The notes under the pieces were generated by a model, which searched no databases, was not told where the DNA came from, and saw nothing but the letters and a program-made list of their open reading frames with translations. From Primula veris (lineage: Eukaryota; Streptophyta; Magnoliopsida; Ericales; Primulaceae), in contig OY821742.1 in NCBI GenBank assembly GCA_963682055.1, forward strand, positions 14,973,752 to 15,037,751: DNA of 64,000 nucleotides, given 5' to 3'. The position numbers and the translations under genes are program-made. This document shows, piece after piece, positions 1 to 10,121 of this stretch (positions are counted from its first letter, which is position 1; each line of letters opens with the position of its first letter).

Positions 1-827
1 TCTTGTCTTTATATTGTAACAAATATTGCCTTAAAGTTATTCCTCCCCAAAAAAGTAAATGTCGTCTAAGTGCTACTTTTAAAACACTATTCTTAAAAAC
101 ACATACCAAAACCTATTATTCCATTTAAATAATATTTTACAATAAATATATAAGGGTACTAATCTGTTTTACTCCATTAACTCGTAGCAATTTATCTCTC
201 TAGAAATTAGTTCTCACACCCCACAATTACTCCGACGAAAAAATCCGCCTCCATCGTCGGAGCTTCGCCGCCATTGATGGAACTCAGCAACTATTGTCGT
301 CTCTCTCTACCCAGTTACCCCACTTGTATATCTCCCCTTTTAAAAAACTGACACTCTTTCCCCCTTTATATATTGTCTGATCTACAGCCCTCTGTGATCT
401 ACAGCGGTCTATCTGATCTCCGACGAGATCTTCCACCACCATAATCGGAGCTCTGCCGCTATCGTCGTCTCTCTCTCTTCCCCATCGTCGACTCTCTCTC
501 TCTCAATATTTAACGATCAAACTTCTGACTTTTGGAAAATAAAATGTGATATCACAGTTGAAATTAAGTTGTAATAAATCTTAACGGAGTGAATTTCGTG
601 GCAGTTTAGTGTCTGTAATATTGTTTGGAGTTTTGGACCCATTCCCAATGTTATGATAATAGTCATCAAACTGCCATGTTTGGCACAGGTTAAATAGATA
701 AATATAGTCTTTGTAATATATGCAACATTTTCTAGTTTTTTCATCAATCTTAATATTTATAATAAACCAATCATATCACTATTTCCTTTCGGGGACTTTA
801 TGGCCAAGGTTCGTTTACCAAATATAA
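1..827. other. intergenic, AT-rich with CT-rich stretches
   Basis: No supportable gene. About 180-510 holds CT-rich runs (repeated CTCTCTC) between short GC-richer pieces with recurring CGTCGTCTCTCTCT and CGGAGCT words, possibly a degenerate local duplication. The last 50 bases are the 3' flank of the neprosin gene. Confidence 0.5.
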
Positions 828-3478
828 TCACCCGATAGTAGATCGAACCGGAACGGGGGGACTTTTTCCAGGGCCCCCGTAGAACATCAAAAATTTAAAG
901 TAATCCAAATCAACAAGTCCTACAACCTCGACTTCATAGTATTTTCCGTCAGTAGTAGAGTGATCAACAATAGGAAATCCGCGTTTTCCACGTTCATCTA
1001 CCATTTCTATTTTCCTGATATATGCATCATATTTGGTTGCTTGTATTAATTTATGGCCAGCGCCCATGGGAGGTTCGTTTACGCCAGGTAAGGTGAATGT
1101 CTCTCCGCCCCAGTCCATATACTCTGGTAATTTCTCTGGATTAGAGAATATGCTTTTAGGCCAATACCCAACTTGGATGTTCTGTGGCCCAATTTGCAGG
1201 ATCCAATTTCCCTCTGTTTCATCCTGTCCAATATAAGGGACGAAACCAAGAAGTTAAATTGAGAGGGGACGATTTTCTATTTTTTGTTAGGGGTGGGGAT
1301 GACGACTGACTCCACCTAATTCTCACTGTCTCTAGGATCCAAGACACACAACAAATTAAGAAATCTTGAAAGCAATATGTAAAGTATAGTTTTATACCTC
1401 AGTGTGTTATTATAGGGAGGGTTTTAAGTTTCAATCTAGGTCGTGACGTTGATGGCAGTGACCGAACCAACGGGACCAACAAGTTCAACCGGAAGGAGTT
1501 GACATATTAAATAAGATTTTCTTTTATACTCTATATGATTCTTTTTCAAAATATGTGAGGGGCTGAAACGACAAATTTATCAATATATATATTTTTTTTC
1601 CGCCATCTTTTATCGAAATGGGAGGGACAGTAGCCACGGATGGTTTCCACTTAGTTTAATTTAAAGAAAATGATCTTTAAAATCTAGTTAATAAGCGGTT
1701 TTCTTACTGCTTTAATGTAAATTATTCTAATTCTCCTTGGGGATGCGTGAAGGACTTTGTTATGGTCGTCTTTCTATCTCTGACTTTGAGGATTGCTCTA
1801 AAAAAATCCCGTTTTCTCTTTTTGGAAAATTACGTAATAGCCCCATGAAAAAGGGAAAGAAAGACATTAATAAGTAGTAGGAGGTGGGGATGAAGATGCA
1901 TACTTTAATGATATTGATAGGGACTTCATATCTTTCTCCTTCAGGGCTAGAAATGCGAGATAGAATTGAATCAAGAGGTATTCTTGTGTCGGTAATTACA
2001 AATCCAGGGCACCTTGTATTGAAACAGTTACTTTGACCGACCTGTGGTTAAGAAGAAAGGCAGATTCAATGTAAGAATTAATGGTGTATGCTAATTTACT
2101 TGTAAAAATAAAAAGGGCCACTGTTATGTATCGACAATTACTTGTGTGCGTATGTAGAGTCGAGTTTGTGTGTCACCGTATAGAGCTGGATCAACCTTGC
2201 AAATGAGAAGATGCGGAAGTTAGTAACACGTAGAAGCGAAGTATGTATAGATTAAACATATTAAGTATAAGATTACATACCCTCCAACCAGCTTCGATGC
2301 TCTCTTCGCCCCGTACGACTAGTTTAATTCTTGCTGCACTATACTGTTGACTGCTCACACTTGGATTATGAATAGAAATTATACCTCCAGCTCCCTTAAA
2401 CTTAGAATATTTCCATATTTCGTCTATTGTGCTGCATATAGCAGCATTCTAAGGCCCAAGTAATATATATGCACATGAAATGATCAGTTTTATCATTTAT
2501 GTATTTCCATAAATTAACATATTTCTTTTAAACTTGGAGATAACAATAACAAATACAGTAGTTTGTCTAAGCTAACTTGCATATAATCAAATATATATCC
2601 TTACATAAATAGCACCGTCATTACTTTCAAGAGACCTTGTTTTTGAAGCGAGTTTTTCGCGTACAAGATCTTGCTTCGTAATTCTTTTTATAGGAACAGT
2701 CCCTGTTGGACATCCTCCGTCCTTCAACCCGAAGCTCAACTCAACGTTAATGTCGTGCTCTTTGGATTGATTAAATGAGGAGATTGGTTTTCGCTGCATA
2801 TATTGATGGAGTTGTATATTAAAACAGTAATCTTAATGTGTTGTGACCAGAAATAACTATGGAGCACAAAGAAGCGAACCTGGACGAATGGATGATCAAA
2901 TGCAGGTTGACTGTAAAAATCCACACAATCATATGTATCTCCATATCCGGTCTACAAATCCAACAATGTATTATCCAAAATGTACGTGAAGGATTAATCT
3001 CGCTGTTCCTTTACAAGATTATCATTATAGACAAAATACGATTTACTGAAAAAGTTCATGTGCGCAATTTAAAAGTTGCAAGTTGTTAATACTCGTAGTC
3101 TCTTTCAGAGTATAATTACTGATTAACTCTATAACTTGCATAGCATAACTTATGGGATCGATACCCAATGAATATCTATATATGATGGAAGAAGACCATG
3201 CGAAAAAGATTAATTAGGAATATTAGATTCAAATAGCGGTTTTCCGAAAATCCAAATCAAAGATGAACCTAACATCACATGTATAATGTATTGCTTCTAA
3301 TAAAGAATAAAAACGTTACTCGTATTGTTTTGACTGCCGGCTTGTTTAAAATCTGTACTTGTCGCTCCAACTCGATATCTTCTTCTTTAGATAGTTGCCA
3401 TCTTGACCCTTGAACAGTGTTCTGGAATACAAGGAGACAGTATACGATAACAAATGCCAAATTATTGTATGAAATCAT
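828..3478 (-). CDS. neprosin-family (DUF239) secreted protein, 7 exons
   Basis: Seven exons can be placed by GT-AG sites and homology: 3478-3320, 2951-2880, 2793-2605, 2448-2281, 2195-2142, 2041-1904 and 1223-828. Every exon is a whole number of codons, so all introns are phase 0. The total is 391 residues, normal for the family. Exon 1 gives a hydrophobic signal peptide (about residues 5-24) and the activation-peptide motif LSKEEDIELERQ. Exons 2-3 carry YDCVDFYSQPAFDHP and GGCPTGTVPIKR. Exon 4 ends SIEAGW; exon 6 has CFNTRCPGFV; exon 7 has LQIGPQNIQVGYWPK and WGGE. These are hallmarks of the neprosin activation peptide plus the neprosin glutamic-endopeptidase domain. The acidic residues in SIEAGW and WGGE are the likely equivalents of the catalytic glutamates (inference from family knowledge). 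Predicted secreted or vacuolar. No in-frame stop is visible. The donor of exon 2 (GTTCGC) is weak. Confidence 0.87.
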
Positions 3479-3722
3479 GGTGATCAGGGCATATATACGA
3501 TGTAACTTGAGATTTGATTTGTGAAATGAAAATGATTTTTATATATGTAGAACATGGTGTGCCTAATTAGAATCTGTATGAATCATGTGGATGCATTCTC
3601 TGTCACAAATATTCTATAATAAGTATGTAATTCGATTGGTATCCTTTCTTATTAAAGGTTGCCACTACGTTACTAAGGCAATATTACAACTTCCAAATCT
3701 AGCTTCTATAGTTTGTTGCTAT
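3075..3722 (-). repeat. inverted duplication, left arm (neprosin 5' region)
   Basis: This arm covers part of intron 1, exon 1 and about 240 bp of 5' flank of the neprosin gene. Its reverse complement is found at about 6015-6875. Identity is high by eye, including exon 1, the splice donor and flank words such as CATGTGGATGCATTCTCTG. The arms are head to head, about 2.3 kb apart. Confidence 0.85.
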
Positions 3723-4415
3723 ATTTAATGCCCCAATGTTTTCAACAAATATATTTCTCAATTAAATATATGATTCAGAAATAGAGTTTGGTGTGAAATA
3801 TTATATATATATATATATATCGGTTTGGCTAACAAGTTCTCAAGATATTTTTTTTAAGTATTCCCATATAGTTATTTATAACTAGTAAAAATCCGATTGA
3901 TTTCTTAATTCAACACTTATGGTAATATTATTTAGAATTGATATATTTTAACATTTTGTAAACTAAAAACCACATTTTCAACACAATAAAACATACATAA
4001 AAACATGGACTACCCTAAAATTAAATAGTAATTAAATAAAAAAACTAAAAACTATTTTTACATCACAATAAAACCCGAAAAAAATTATAGAATCATAGTT
4101 GAAACTATTATAAAATTAAAAAGATCCTCTTTAAAAATATTTAGAATTGAAATATGGAAATAAATGAAATAAAATATTGATACATTCACTTCATCAGCAA
4201 ATTATTCACTGCAAATTTATATGCATTCCCTCCAAATCTCTCTCCAAAAATTATTTCCATTTATAATTACAAATATTAAATAACGGTTCCGCTAACATGT
4301 GTACGGGGGCACGACAGGAGACACATGTTAAAATACAACTAATATGATAACGTGTATATAATATATAATAGCATTTAATGTAACTATACCTAGAAAACAA
4401 TCATAATTATTACTA
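3723..4415. other. AT-rich intergenic spacer
   Basis: No gene. It contains a short (AT)n run near 3805-3820 and AT-rich text with weak similarity to the degenerate repeat at 4690-4965. A word with CTAACATGTGT plus a G-rich run near 4290-4325 recurs near 5080-5105. Confidence 0.4.
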
Positions 4416-4650
4416 CTCCCTCCGTACCAAAATATTTATCCATCACGAAATTACGTGCAACTTTAACCGTCGAAAAACTCGTATGTAAATTGTCGAAATC
4501 AAAATTTTCAAAAGTTAATCGCATAGTTTAACATTTAAACTTTATGATTAACTTTTGAAAATTTTCGTTTCGACAATTTACATATAAGTTATTAGCCGGT
4601 CAAAATTGCACGTAGTTTCGTGATGGACAAACATCTTGGAACGGAAGGAG
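4416..4650. mobile_element. Stowaway-type MITE (Tc1/mariner)
   Basis: The 235-bp element begins CTCCCTCCGTACC and ends GGAACGGAAGGAG, flanked by TA on both sides (4414-4415 and 4651-4652), as expected for Stowaway. The two halves are complementary over most of their length, including long stretches around TTTTGAAAATTTTC, so the transcript would fold into one long hairpin. It shares sequence with the element at 25603-25838. Confidence 0.85.
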
Positions 4651-4689
4651 TAATAGATTCTTAAATTTAACAAATGGTGTAATTATAAT

Positions 4690-4965
4690 TTTCAAAATTA
4701 AAACTAAATTTAGAACACACTAACCCCAAATATAATATTATAGATGATTAGTTGAAACTACCATAAAGTTAAATATAAATTGAAAATATTAAAAAAAGTT
4801 AATCATTTTAATATATTATATTTGACGGAACATTACAACAAAATAAAAACTCAAATATAATATTATAGAACACTAGTTGAGACTCCTCTAAAATTAAATA
4901 TTAATTAATTTTTTTAAAAAAAGTTAATGATTTTAATATATTTTATTTATCGGAACATAATATTA
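4690..4965 (+). repeat. degenerate AT-rich dispersed repeat, about two units
   Basis: Two diverged units of about 120-130 bp share AAATATAATATTATAGA..., a GTTGA(A/G)ACT word and a GTTAAT.ATTTTAATATAT ending. A further copy lies in reverse orientation at about 18775-18905. No protein or terminal inverted repeats are seen, so the family is unassigned. Confidence 0.45.
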
Positions 4966-5693
4966 ATTAAAAAAATTATTTTTAATGCACCATATGTTAT
5001 AAGAGATAATGCAATTAATATTAAACCAATTTATTTCCATAATATCAAGATATATAAAAAAAATGTGTCACAATTAATGGCTAACATGTGTCCCGGGAGC
5101 ACGTTAGCTTTTCCGATTAAATAATTATAATAGTTGTTAAATGTGTTAACTTAATTAACTTTTTTATCTAGTTTCTGTGGGCACTTGTTAGTTTTACTCA
5201 TTATATATTAATATAAATTATATAATAAAAGTTTGGTACGATATGGTAATATACTGAATAACTTTATCTTGTACCTGAACCAAATCGCTTTCTTTAAATT
5301 GATACAGTACTGTTAATCCAACTTTTCGGTATACCAAACTTTCGATACCGATTAGTTTGGTTTGATTGGAAAACCGATGTGTTGTTAAAAATTGGTTCAA
5401 AATATCCGGCCACAATGATGATTGTATGGAGATTCTAATGTAATATCAACTAACCATAATTAGTTTCCTCATTCCTAACAAAGCGCTCACTTACTCGAGA
5501 CATTTGTCTTAGTTTATTACTTATGGTTTTGGTAACAGTTACTGGGATATATTTAAGCATTTAATTAATTTTTCAATTCAAGTTACATTTAATATAAATA
5601 TAATTGCATTTATAATATAACATTATTGCATTATCAAATCAATGAATTTAATATCCTCAATTTATGGAAATTTTATAATTGAATTACTTTATA
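4966..5693. other. AT-rich intergenic spacer
   Basis: No gene recognised. It contains a second ACATGTGT...GGGAGCACG word (about 5080-5105). The rest is AT-rich. Confidence 0.4.
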
Positions 5694-5960
5694 ATCCATC
5701 CGTCCCTTTTTAATTGTCACACTTATAAATTGTTAATTTTTTAAGAATATTAAATTTTGATACATAAATTATCAATATTGTCCTTGTAAATATCATAAAT
5801 AAAGTTAATGCGGGTAACTTTTTTACTAAAAATTGTTGTTGTAGTTATAAATGGTAAGTATATAAATGGTAAATGAGTAAATTTGTTACATTAGAATTAT
5901 CATATTGAAAATGTGCAACCCAATATGAAATAGTGGACACTTAATTAGGGACAGAGGCAG
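5694..5960. mobile_element. Stowaway-like MITE
   Basis: About 267 bp, beginning ATCCATCCGTCCC and ending GGGACAGAGGCAG, with TA dinucleotides on both sides (5692-5693 and 5961-5962). The ends match the Stowaway consensus with changes at the outermost bases. It lies about 55 bp from the end of the right arm of the neprosin inverted duplication. Confidence 0.7.
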
Positions 5961-6239
5961 TAAAACTGGTTACCTTACTCTTTGGCTTTATGCTTAGCGA
6001 TGTCAATGAAGATGATGCAACTATAGAAGCTAGATTTGAAAGTTGTAATATTGCCTTCTTAATAACGTAGTGGCAACTTTTAATAAGAAAGGATATCAAT
6101 CGAATTACATACTTATTATAGAATATTTGTGACAGAGAATGCATCCACATGATTCATACAGATTCTAATTAGGCACACCATGTTCTACATATATAAAAAT
6201 CATTTTCATTTCACAAATCAAATCTCAAGTTACATCGTA

Positions 6240-6432
6240 CACTACAAGATAATGTTTGATTTAGTGAGAGTCAAAAGCTGTCACAAGCCTGTCGCTAATT
6301 TAAAAAACTGTCACAAATCTGTCGCAAATTGACTAAACTGTCACAAAGCCGTCATAAAAACCGTCGCTAATAAGCTCGTAACTAAAAATACCGTCACTAA
6401 TCCCGTCGTTATTTGAGTATTTTTTTATAGTG
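6240..6432. mobile_element. CACTA-type MITE with GTA target duplication
   Basis: The 193-bp element starts CACTACAAGATAATG and ends TTTTTTATAGTG, the terminal signature of plant CACTA (En/Spm) elements. Inside are repeated subterminal words of the TGTCACAAA and CGTCGCTAA type. It is flanked by GTA (6237-6239 and 6433-6435). The original copy of this locus, read in reverse around 3485-3500, has a single GTA and no insert, which proves insertion and gives the exact borders. There is no coding capacity; a trans-acting CACTA transposase is presumed. Confidence 0.93.
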
Positions 6433-6452
6433 GTATATATGCCCTGATCACC

Positions 6453-6611
6453 ATGATTTCATACCATAATTTGGCATTTGTTATCGTATATTGTCTCCTT
6501 GTATTCCAGAACACTGTTCAAGGGTCAAGATGGCAACTATCTAAAGAATAAGATATCGAGTTGGAGCGACAAGTACAGCATTTAAACAAGCTGGCGGTCA
6601 AAACAGTACGA
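6453..6611 (+). pseudogene. neprosin exon 1 pseudogene copy
   Basis: A 53-codon copy of neprosin exon 1 in the opposite direction to the intact gene. The signal peptide and the GTAACG donor are kept. Codon 33 is TAA where the parent has GAA (SKEED becomes SKE-stop), and there are several substitutions. No downstream exons follow, so it cannot make an enzyme. It shares the parent's promoter region in head-to-head orientation. Confidence 0.85.
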
Positions 6612-6875
6612 GTAACGTTTTTATTCTTTATTAGAAGTAATACATTAGACATGTGATGTTTTGTTCATCTTTGATTTGGTTTTTCGGAAAATCGCTATTT
6701 GAATCTAATATTTCTAATTAATCTTTCTCGCATGGTCTTCTTCCATCATATATAGATATTCATTGGGTATCGATCCCATAAGTTACTATGCAAGTTATAG
6801 AGTTGATCAGTAATTTTATACTCTTTTACTCATTTTAACTCTGAAAGAGACTACGAGTATTAGCAACTTGGAATT

Positions 6876-7504
6876 TTATATGGAGTTATGGTTTTTATAT
6901 GAGTAACATTTTTATTTATATGTTTCCTTTTAAAGGAAATACTAACTCTTATGATCAAGGTAGCTATTATCTCGTGTGATTCAAATAAGATTGAGGTCAA
7001 TCTAATGCTACATTATCTCGTGTAAATATGCGAAGATTGAGATCAATTAAAACAGTACAAGTCAATCAAGAAGATCTTATAGAAACAAGATTGAAGAATA
7101 AAGATTTATGAAGATTTTAGAAAATTATTTTACTATTATAAATAGTTAATAGCTATACTAGTAAAAAGTGTGTGTTCTAAACTATAAAAAACTCAATTTT
7201 GAGAGAATACACATGAGAGTTTTTAAAACGAAAAACAATGGTGGGATTCTATTGATATTTTGAGTGACAGTTATATAATAGGAACAATATAAAGATAGAC
7301 AGAAAACCTATAGGAAGTTTTTGAGTTTTTCACTAACACTTAGATCCTATATTGTAAACTTTTAAAATATCACTAATCTGGATGAGTGTCTCGGATACGT
7401 AGCCCAGTTGGGGTGAACTCCGTTGTTAAACGCACGTGTGAATTCTTTTAAATACGTTTAACTTTTAGTTATGTGCATAATTATATTTGTGGTTGCAACT
7501 GTGC
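6876..7504. other. unassigned, possibly old LTR-like sequence
   Basis: No gene. Two pieces around 6965-7040 repeat the words ATTATCTCGTGT and AAGATTGAGGTCAAT. The stretch 7195-7450, ending in a GC-richer segment with CTCGGATACGTAGCCCAGTTGG, has the look of an LTR tail, but no partner LTR was found. Confidence 0.3.
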
Positions 7505-8330
7505 TTACAAGCTAACTGCATAACACAAATTAGAAGAACGGATAGGAATTTCACACACTTTACCATAACTAATCATCTTTCTTTCCATAGTTGCAAAACC
7601 CTCATACAAAGCATAACTCAAGTTGCTAGCCAATATACTCAAGTCATCAACATCCCAAAGTTCAAATGGTAAGTTGTTGAATTTAATCCACACTGGAATA
7701 GACTTTGTTACTTATTTGTTTAGGTTAAGCATTCTATGTCACTTCTTTAAGACCAAATAGAAACCCTAACATGGACTGGTCCTTGTTCTAACATGGTATC
7801 CCTAGCTTCTACCGATTTAAATTCAAAGAAATAAAAGCCAATACCAGTGACTCTGATATATATCCACAAGGCCATTGTAATACCACCTGTCTATCATAGT
7901 TTCATACATGAAACCAGATAAAAATTTGGATGTGAGAAACTAACCTACCAGACTCTTATCTAGTCTACCAAGTTCCTATTGTTTGCTTTAATCTTAACTA
8001 CATTAGGTCCTTTATTCTTTTTGGTCTCCACATAGTACAAGTCCACATGAGCCTCATCACTTGGACACACAACAAGTTTCTAATTTGAAAAAATATCCCA
8101 TTTTCCTTGTTCATTCATTCTCATACCCTCATATTTTTTTTCAGAAGCAAGTCCTTTCTTCTCCTCTGACTACTTCTTTTATTGCCATCATTCGCAGTAA
8201 CGAAGTCGAAAGCATTTGTCTCCAATCTGTAATCTGGTTTCATAGGTGAGGAATTTTGTCGAACTCCCTTTAGTACGCTTTAAGTTCTCATTACGAAGTT
8301 TTGGAAAAGGATTTTCCTCACCCACTTTCC
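7505..8330 (-). pseudogene. LINE ORF1-like (DUF4283) relic
   Basis: The minus strand encodes WIKFNNLPFELWDVDD and SYGKVCEI in one frame (7693-7505). Upstream in another frame (about 7880-7750) it encodes GIGFYFFEFKS and MLEQGPVHVR. These match the DUF4283 region found in ORF1 of plant L1-type LINEs and related gag-like proteins (WV-LHNLP-E-W, G-GFYFF-F, GPW). The more upstream text to 8330 has open pieces but no recognised motif. Frameshifts and stops make it a pseudogene. No reverse transcriptase is adjacent. Confidence 0.6.
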
Positions 8331-8658
8331 TAGTAGTACATTCCAACTAATTGTTGGAAAAATAGGAAAAACATGTAGTTTAAACATGTTTTTCCAAAGT
8401 GGTCAGGGACCAACTTTGAGTCAATTTTTAATGCGACTCCTCAGTTTTTCTGAGGCCATACTCTATGCGTTTGAGTAGCTCGTGCGACGAGCTTCGCAAC
8501 GGTATATCGCATGACCAATTCGGAGGAATGGTGTGAATGATAATTGGACTCGAATGTTGGTACTCGAAAGAGGGAAAAACCGAAATCTGGAAAATGGGGT
8601 AGAGAGTGGGAATAAACCATGAGGGTTATCCCACATTGGAAAATCAAGGTTGATTTTC

Positions 8659-8676
8659 ACTCTATATATACAAACC
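8659..8676 (+). promoter_or_regulatory. LTR TATA box (Copia 1)
   Basis: CTCTATATATACAAAC, repeated at the equivalent place of the 3' LTR (about 14499-14512), is a good TATA box. Transcription would start about 30 bp downstream, so the G-rich array would lie in the transcribed leader. Confidence 0.6.
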
Positions 8677-8744
8677 CATCCCATGTAGTTGGTAAACTAA
8701 TTAAGTCCACATACCCATGAGTGGGTTAGTGTGTACCACACACG

Positions 8745-8870
8745 CGCTCGCTCGGGTCTCGGGACGCGGGCCGCGGGATGCGGGATGCGGGATGCGGGAT
8801 TTGGGATTTGGGATTTGGGATTTGGGGAATGTCTCGGGTCTTGGGTCTCGGGTCTTGGGTCTTGGGTATT
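8745..8870 (+). repeat. G-rich 7-bp array in 5' LTR
   Basis: Blocks of 7-bp units: GGGATGC-type, then GGGATTT-type, then GGGTCTC/GGGTCTT-type. Runs of three G at 7-bp spacing have G-quadruplex potential. The array is about 125 bp here versus about 270 bp in the 3' LTR. Confidence 0.85.
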
Positions 8871-9767
8871 GTACTAAATCTGAAAAGGGACTTTTGCATA
8901 TTTGCAAGAGCAGTCCCTAGAGTTCCAGAAGGTTTGAAACTCCAGCAGTAATTGGAGGTGGATTCTGGGGATGTAACTCCCAGAATTAAATGACCAATAA
9001 ATTCTGCGGTTTCAGAATTTCCTCTATAAAGAGGCAGCCATCCCATCACATTCTAACACACATTCAAAATCAGTATCTTCTCTCTAACCAAAAAGCTGCA
9101 TATTTTTTCATAGCATTTAGAACCAGAGAGAACCACCCACCAACAGCTCGACTTAGACTCGTCGCCAGTTTCCGGCGAGTCTTCCGAGAGACGTTGTACC
9201 TTGGGATCGAAGCGCCAACGCAACCAGAAACTTAAGGTGGTTGGGCGAATATCGGTTAAGGACATACTGTTAACAGTAGCCTCGTCCGTTTAATTTTACA
9301 TTCTGTCCGTTTTATTTTTTCCGCATTTAAATTCAGTTTTACACTCTGTCCTCTCAATTCAGTATTTCAATATTCTGTCCTTAGCTGTAGCTTTTCTTTT
9401 CTGTTTGTACTATTCTGTAATTATTTTAAAGCTCTGTTTCTGTTCTGTAATTTCAATTCTGTAATTTAATTCTGTAATTAGATTAGTTTCAATTCAGTCC
9501 TGTATTTTAAATTCATAACAGAACAGTCCGGCTATTAAGTTTTACTTTCCAGTCCGGCAGTTTCTTTTAATTACAAAACAGTACATCAGATTATTAATTG
9601 ATAATAATCTGATAACGTTTGTTTTTTATTTACATTTCAGTACCTACATGTTGTAATCAATTTATTGTATTTCATTTGGAAATTAATAAAGATTACACTG
9701 GTTTTATTTAATTACTGTTTAGTCCTTTATTTATTATTAATTGTTATTTCGTACACGGAATCCAACA

Positions 9768-10121
9768 ATCTTAACCGATATCCTGTTGTTTCTTTCGTGT
9801 ATTGATTAATACAATTATTTATTTTTATAAGGAATAATGCTTTCTTGTTTTCAATTCTAAATTATATTAGAAATTGAATTACAAAGAATAAATTCCAAAC
9901 AGTTTTAATTTTTATTTTATTTTCTTGTTGATACCAACCGTTTTGGTATTCAATAAGAATCGTTTCAATCCTTTTAATATCAACCGTATTGATATTTAAA
10001 GGGATAAGAGTTTATTTTAATTTTGTTTGGTAATTCTTTTACAAACCCAAATTTCAGTTTTGGTGTTTGTTTATAGAATTGTTTGTACACGTATCTCATA
10101 CGTTTTGTGTTGTCGTTTCAG
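9768..10121 (+). other. 5' leader of Copia 1
   Basis: Untranslated leader between the LTR and gag. No initiator-Met primer site (TGGTATCAGAGC) is visible next to the LTR. A 12-mer CTTAACCGATAT (9770-9781) is the exact reverse complement of 9249-9260 in the LTR. Confidence 0.5.

Larger units (their letters stand above)
6015..6875 (+). repeat. inverted duplication, right arm
   Basis: Reverse-complement copy of 3075-3722: neprosin 5' flank, exon 1 and about 250 bp of intron 1, interrupted by the CACTA element at 6240-6432. Homology stops inside intron 1, so exons 2-7 were never copied or have been lost. Confidence 0.85.
8352..9767 (+). repeat. 5' LTR of Copia 1
   Basis: 1416 bp, TG...CA ends with TGTTGGA/TCCAACA terminal repeats. 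It carries a TATA box, the G-rich array and a pyrimidine-rich tail with many TTCTGT and CAGTCCGG words. Confidence 0.92.
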
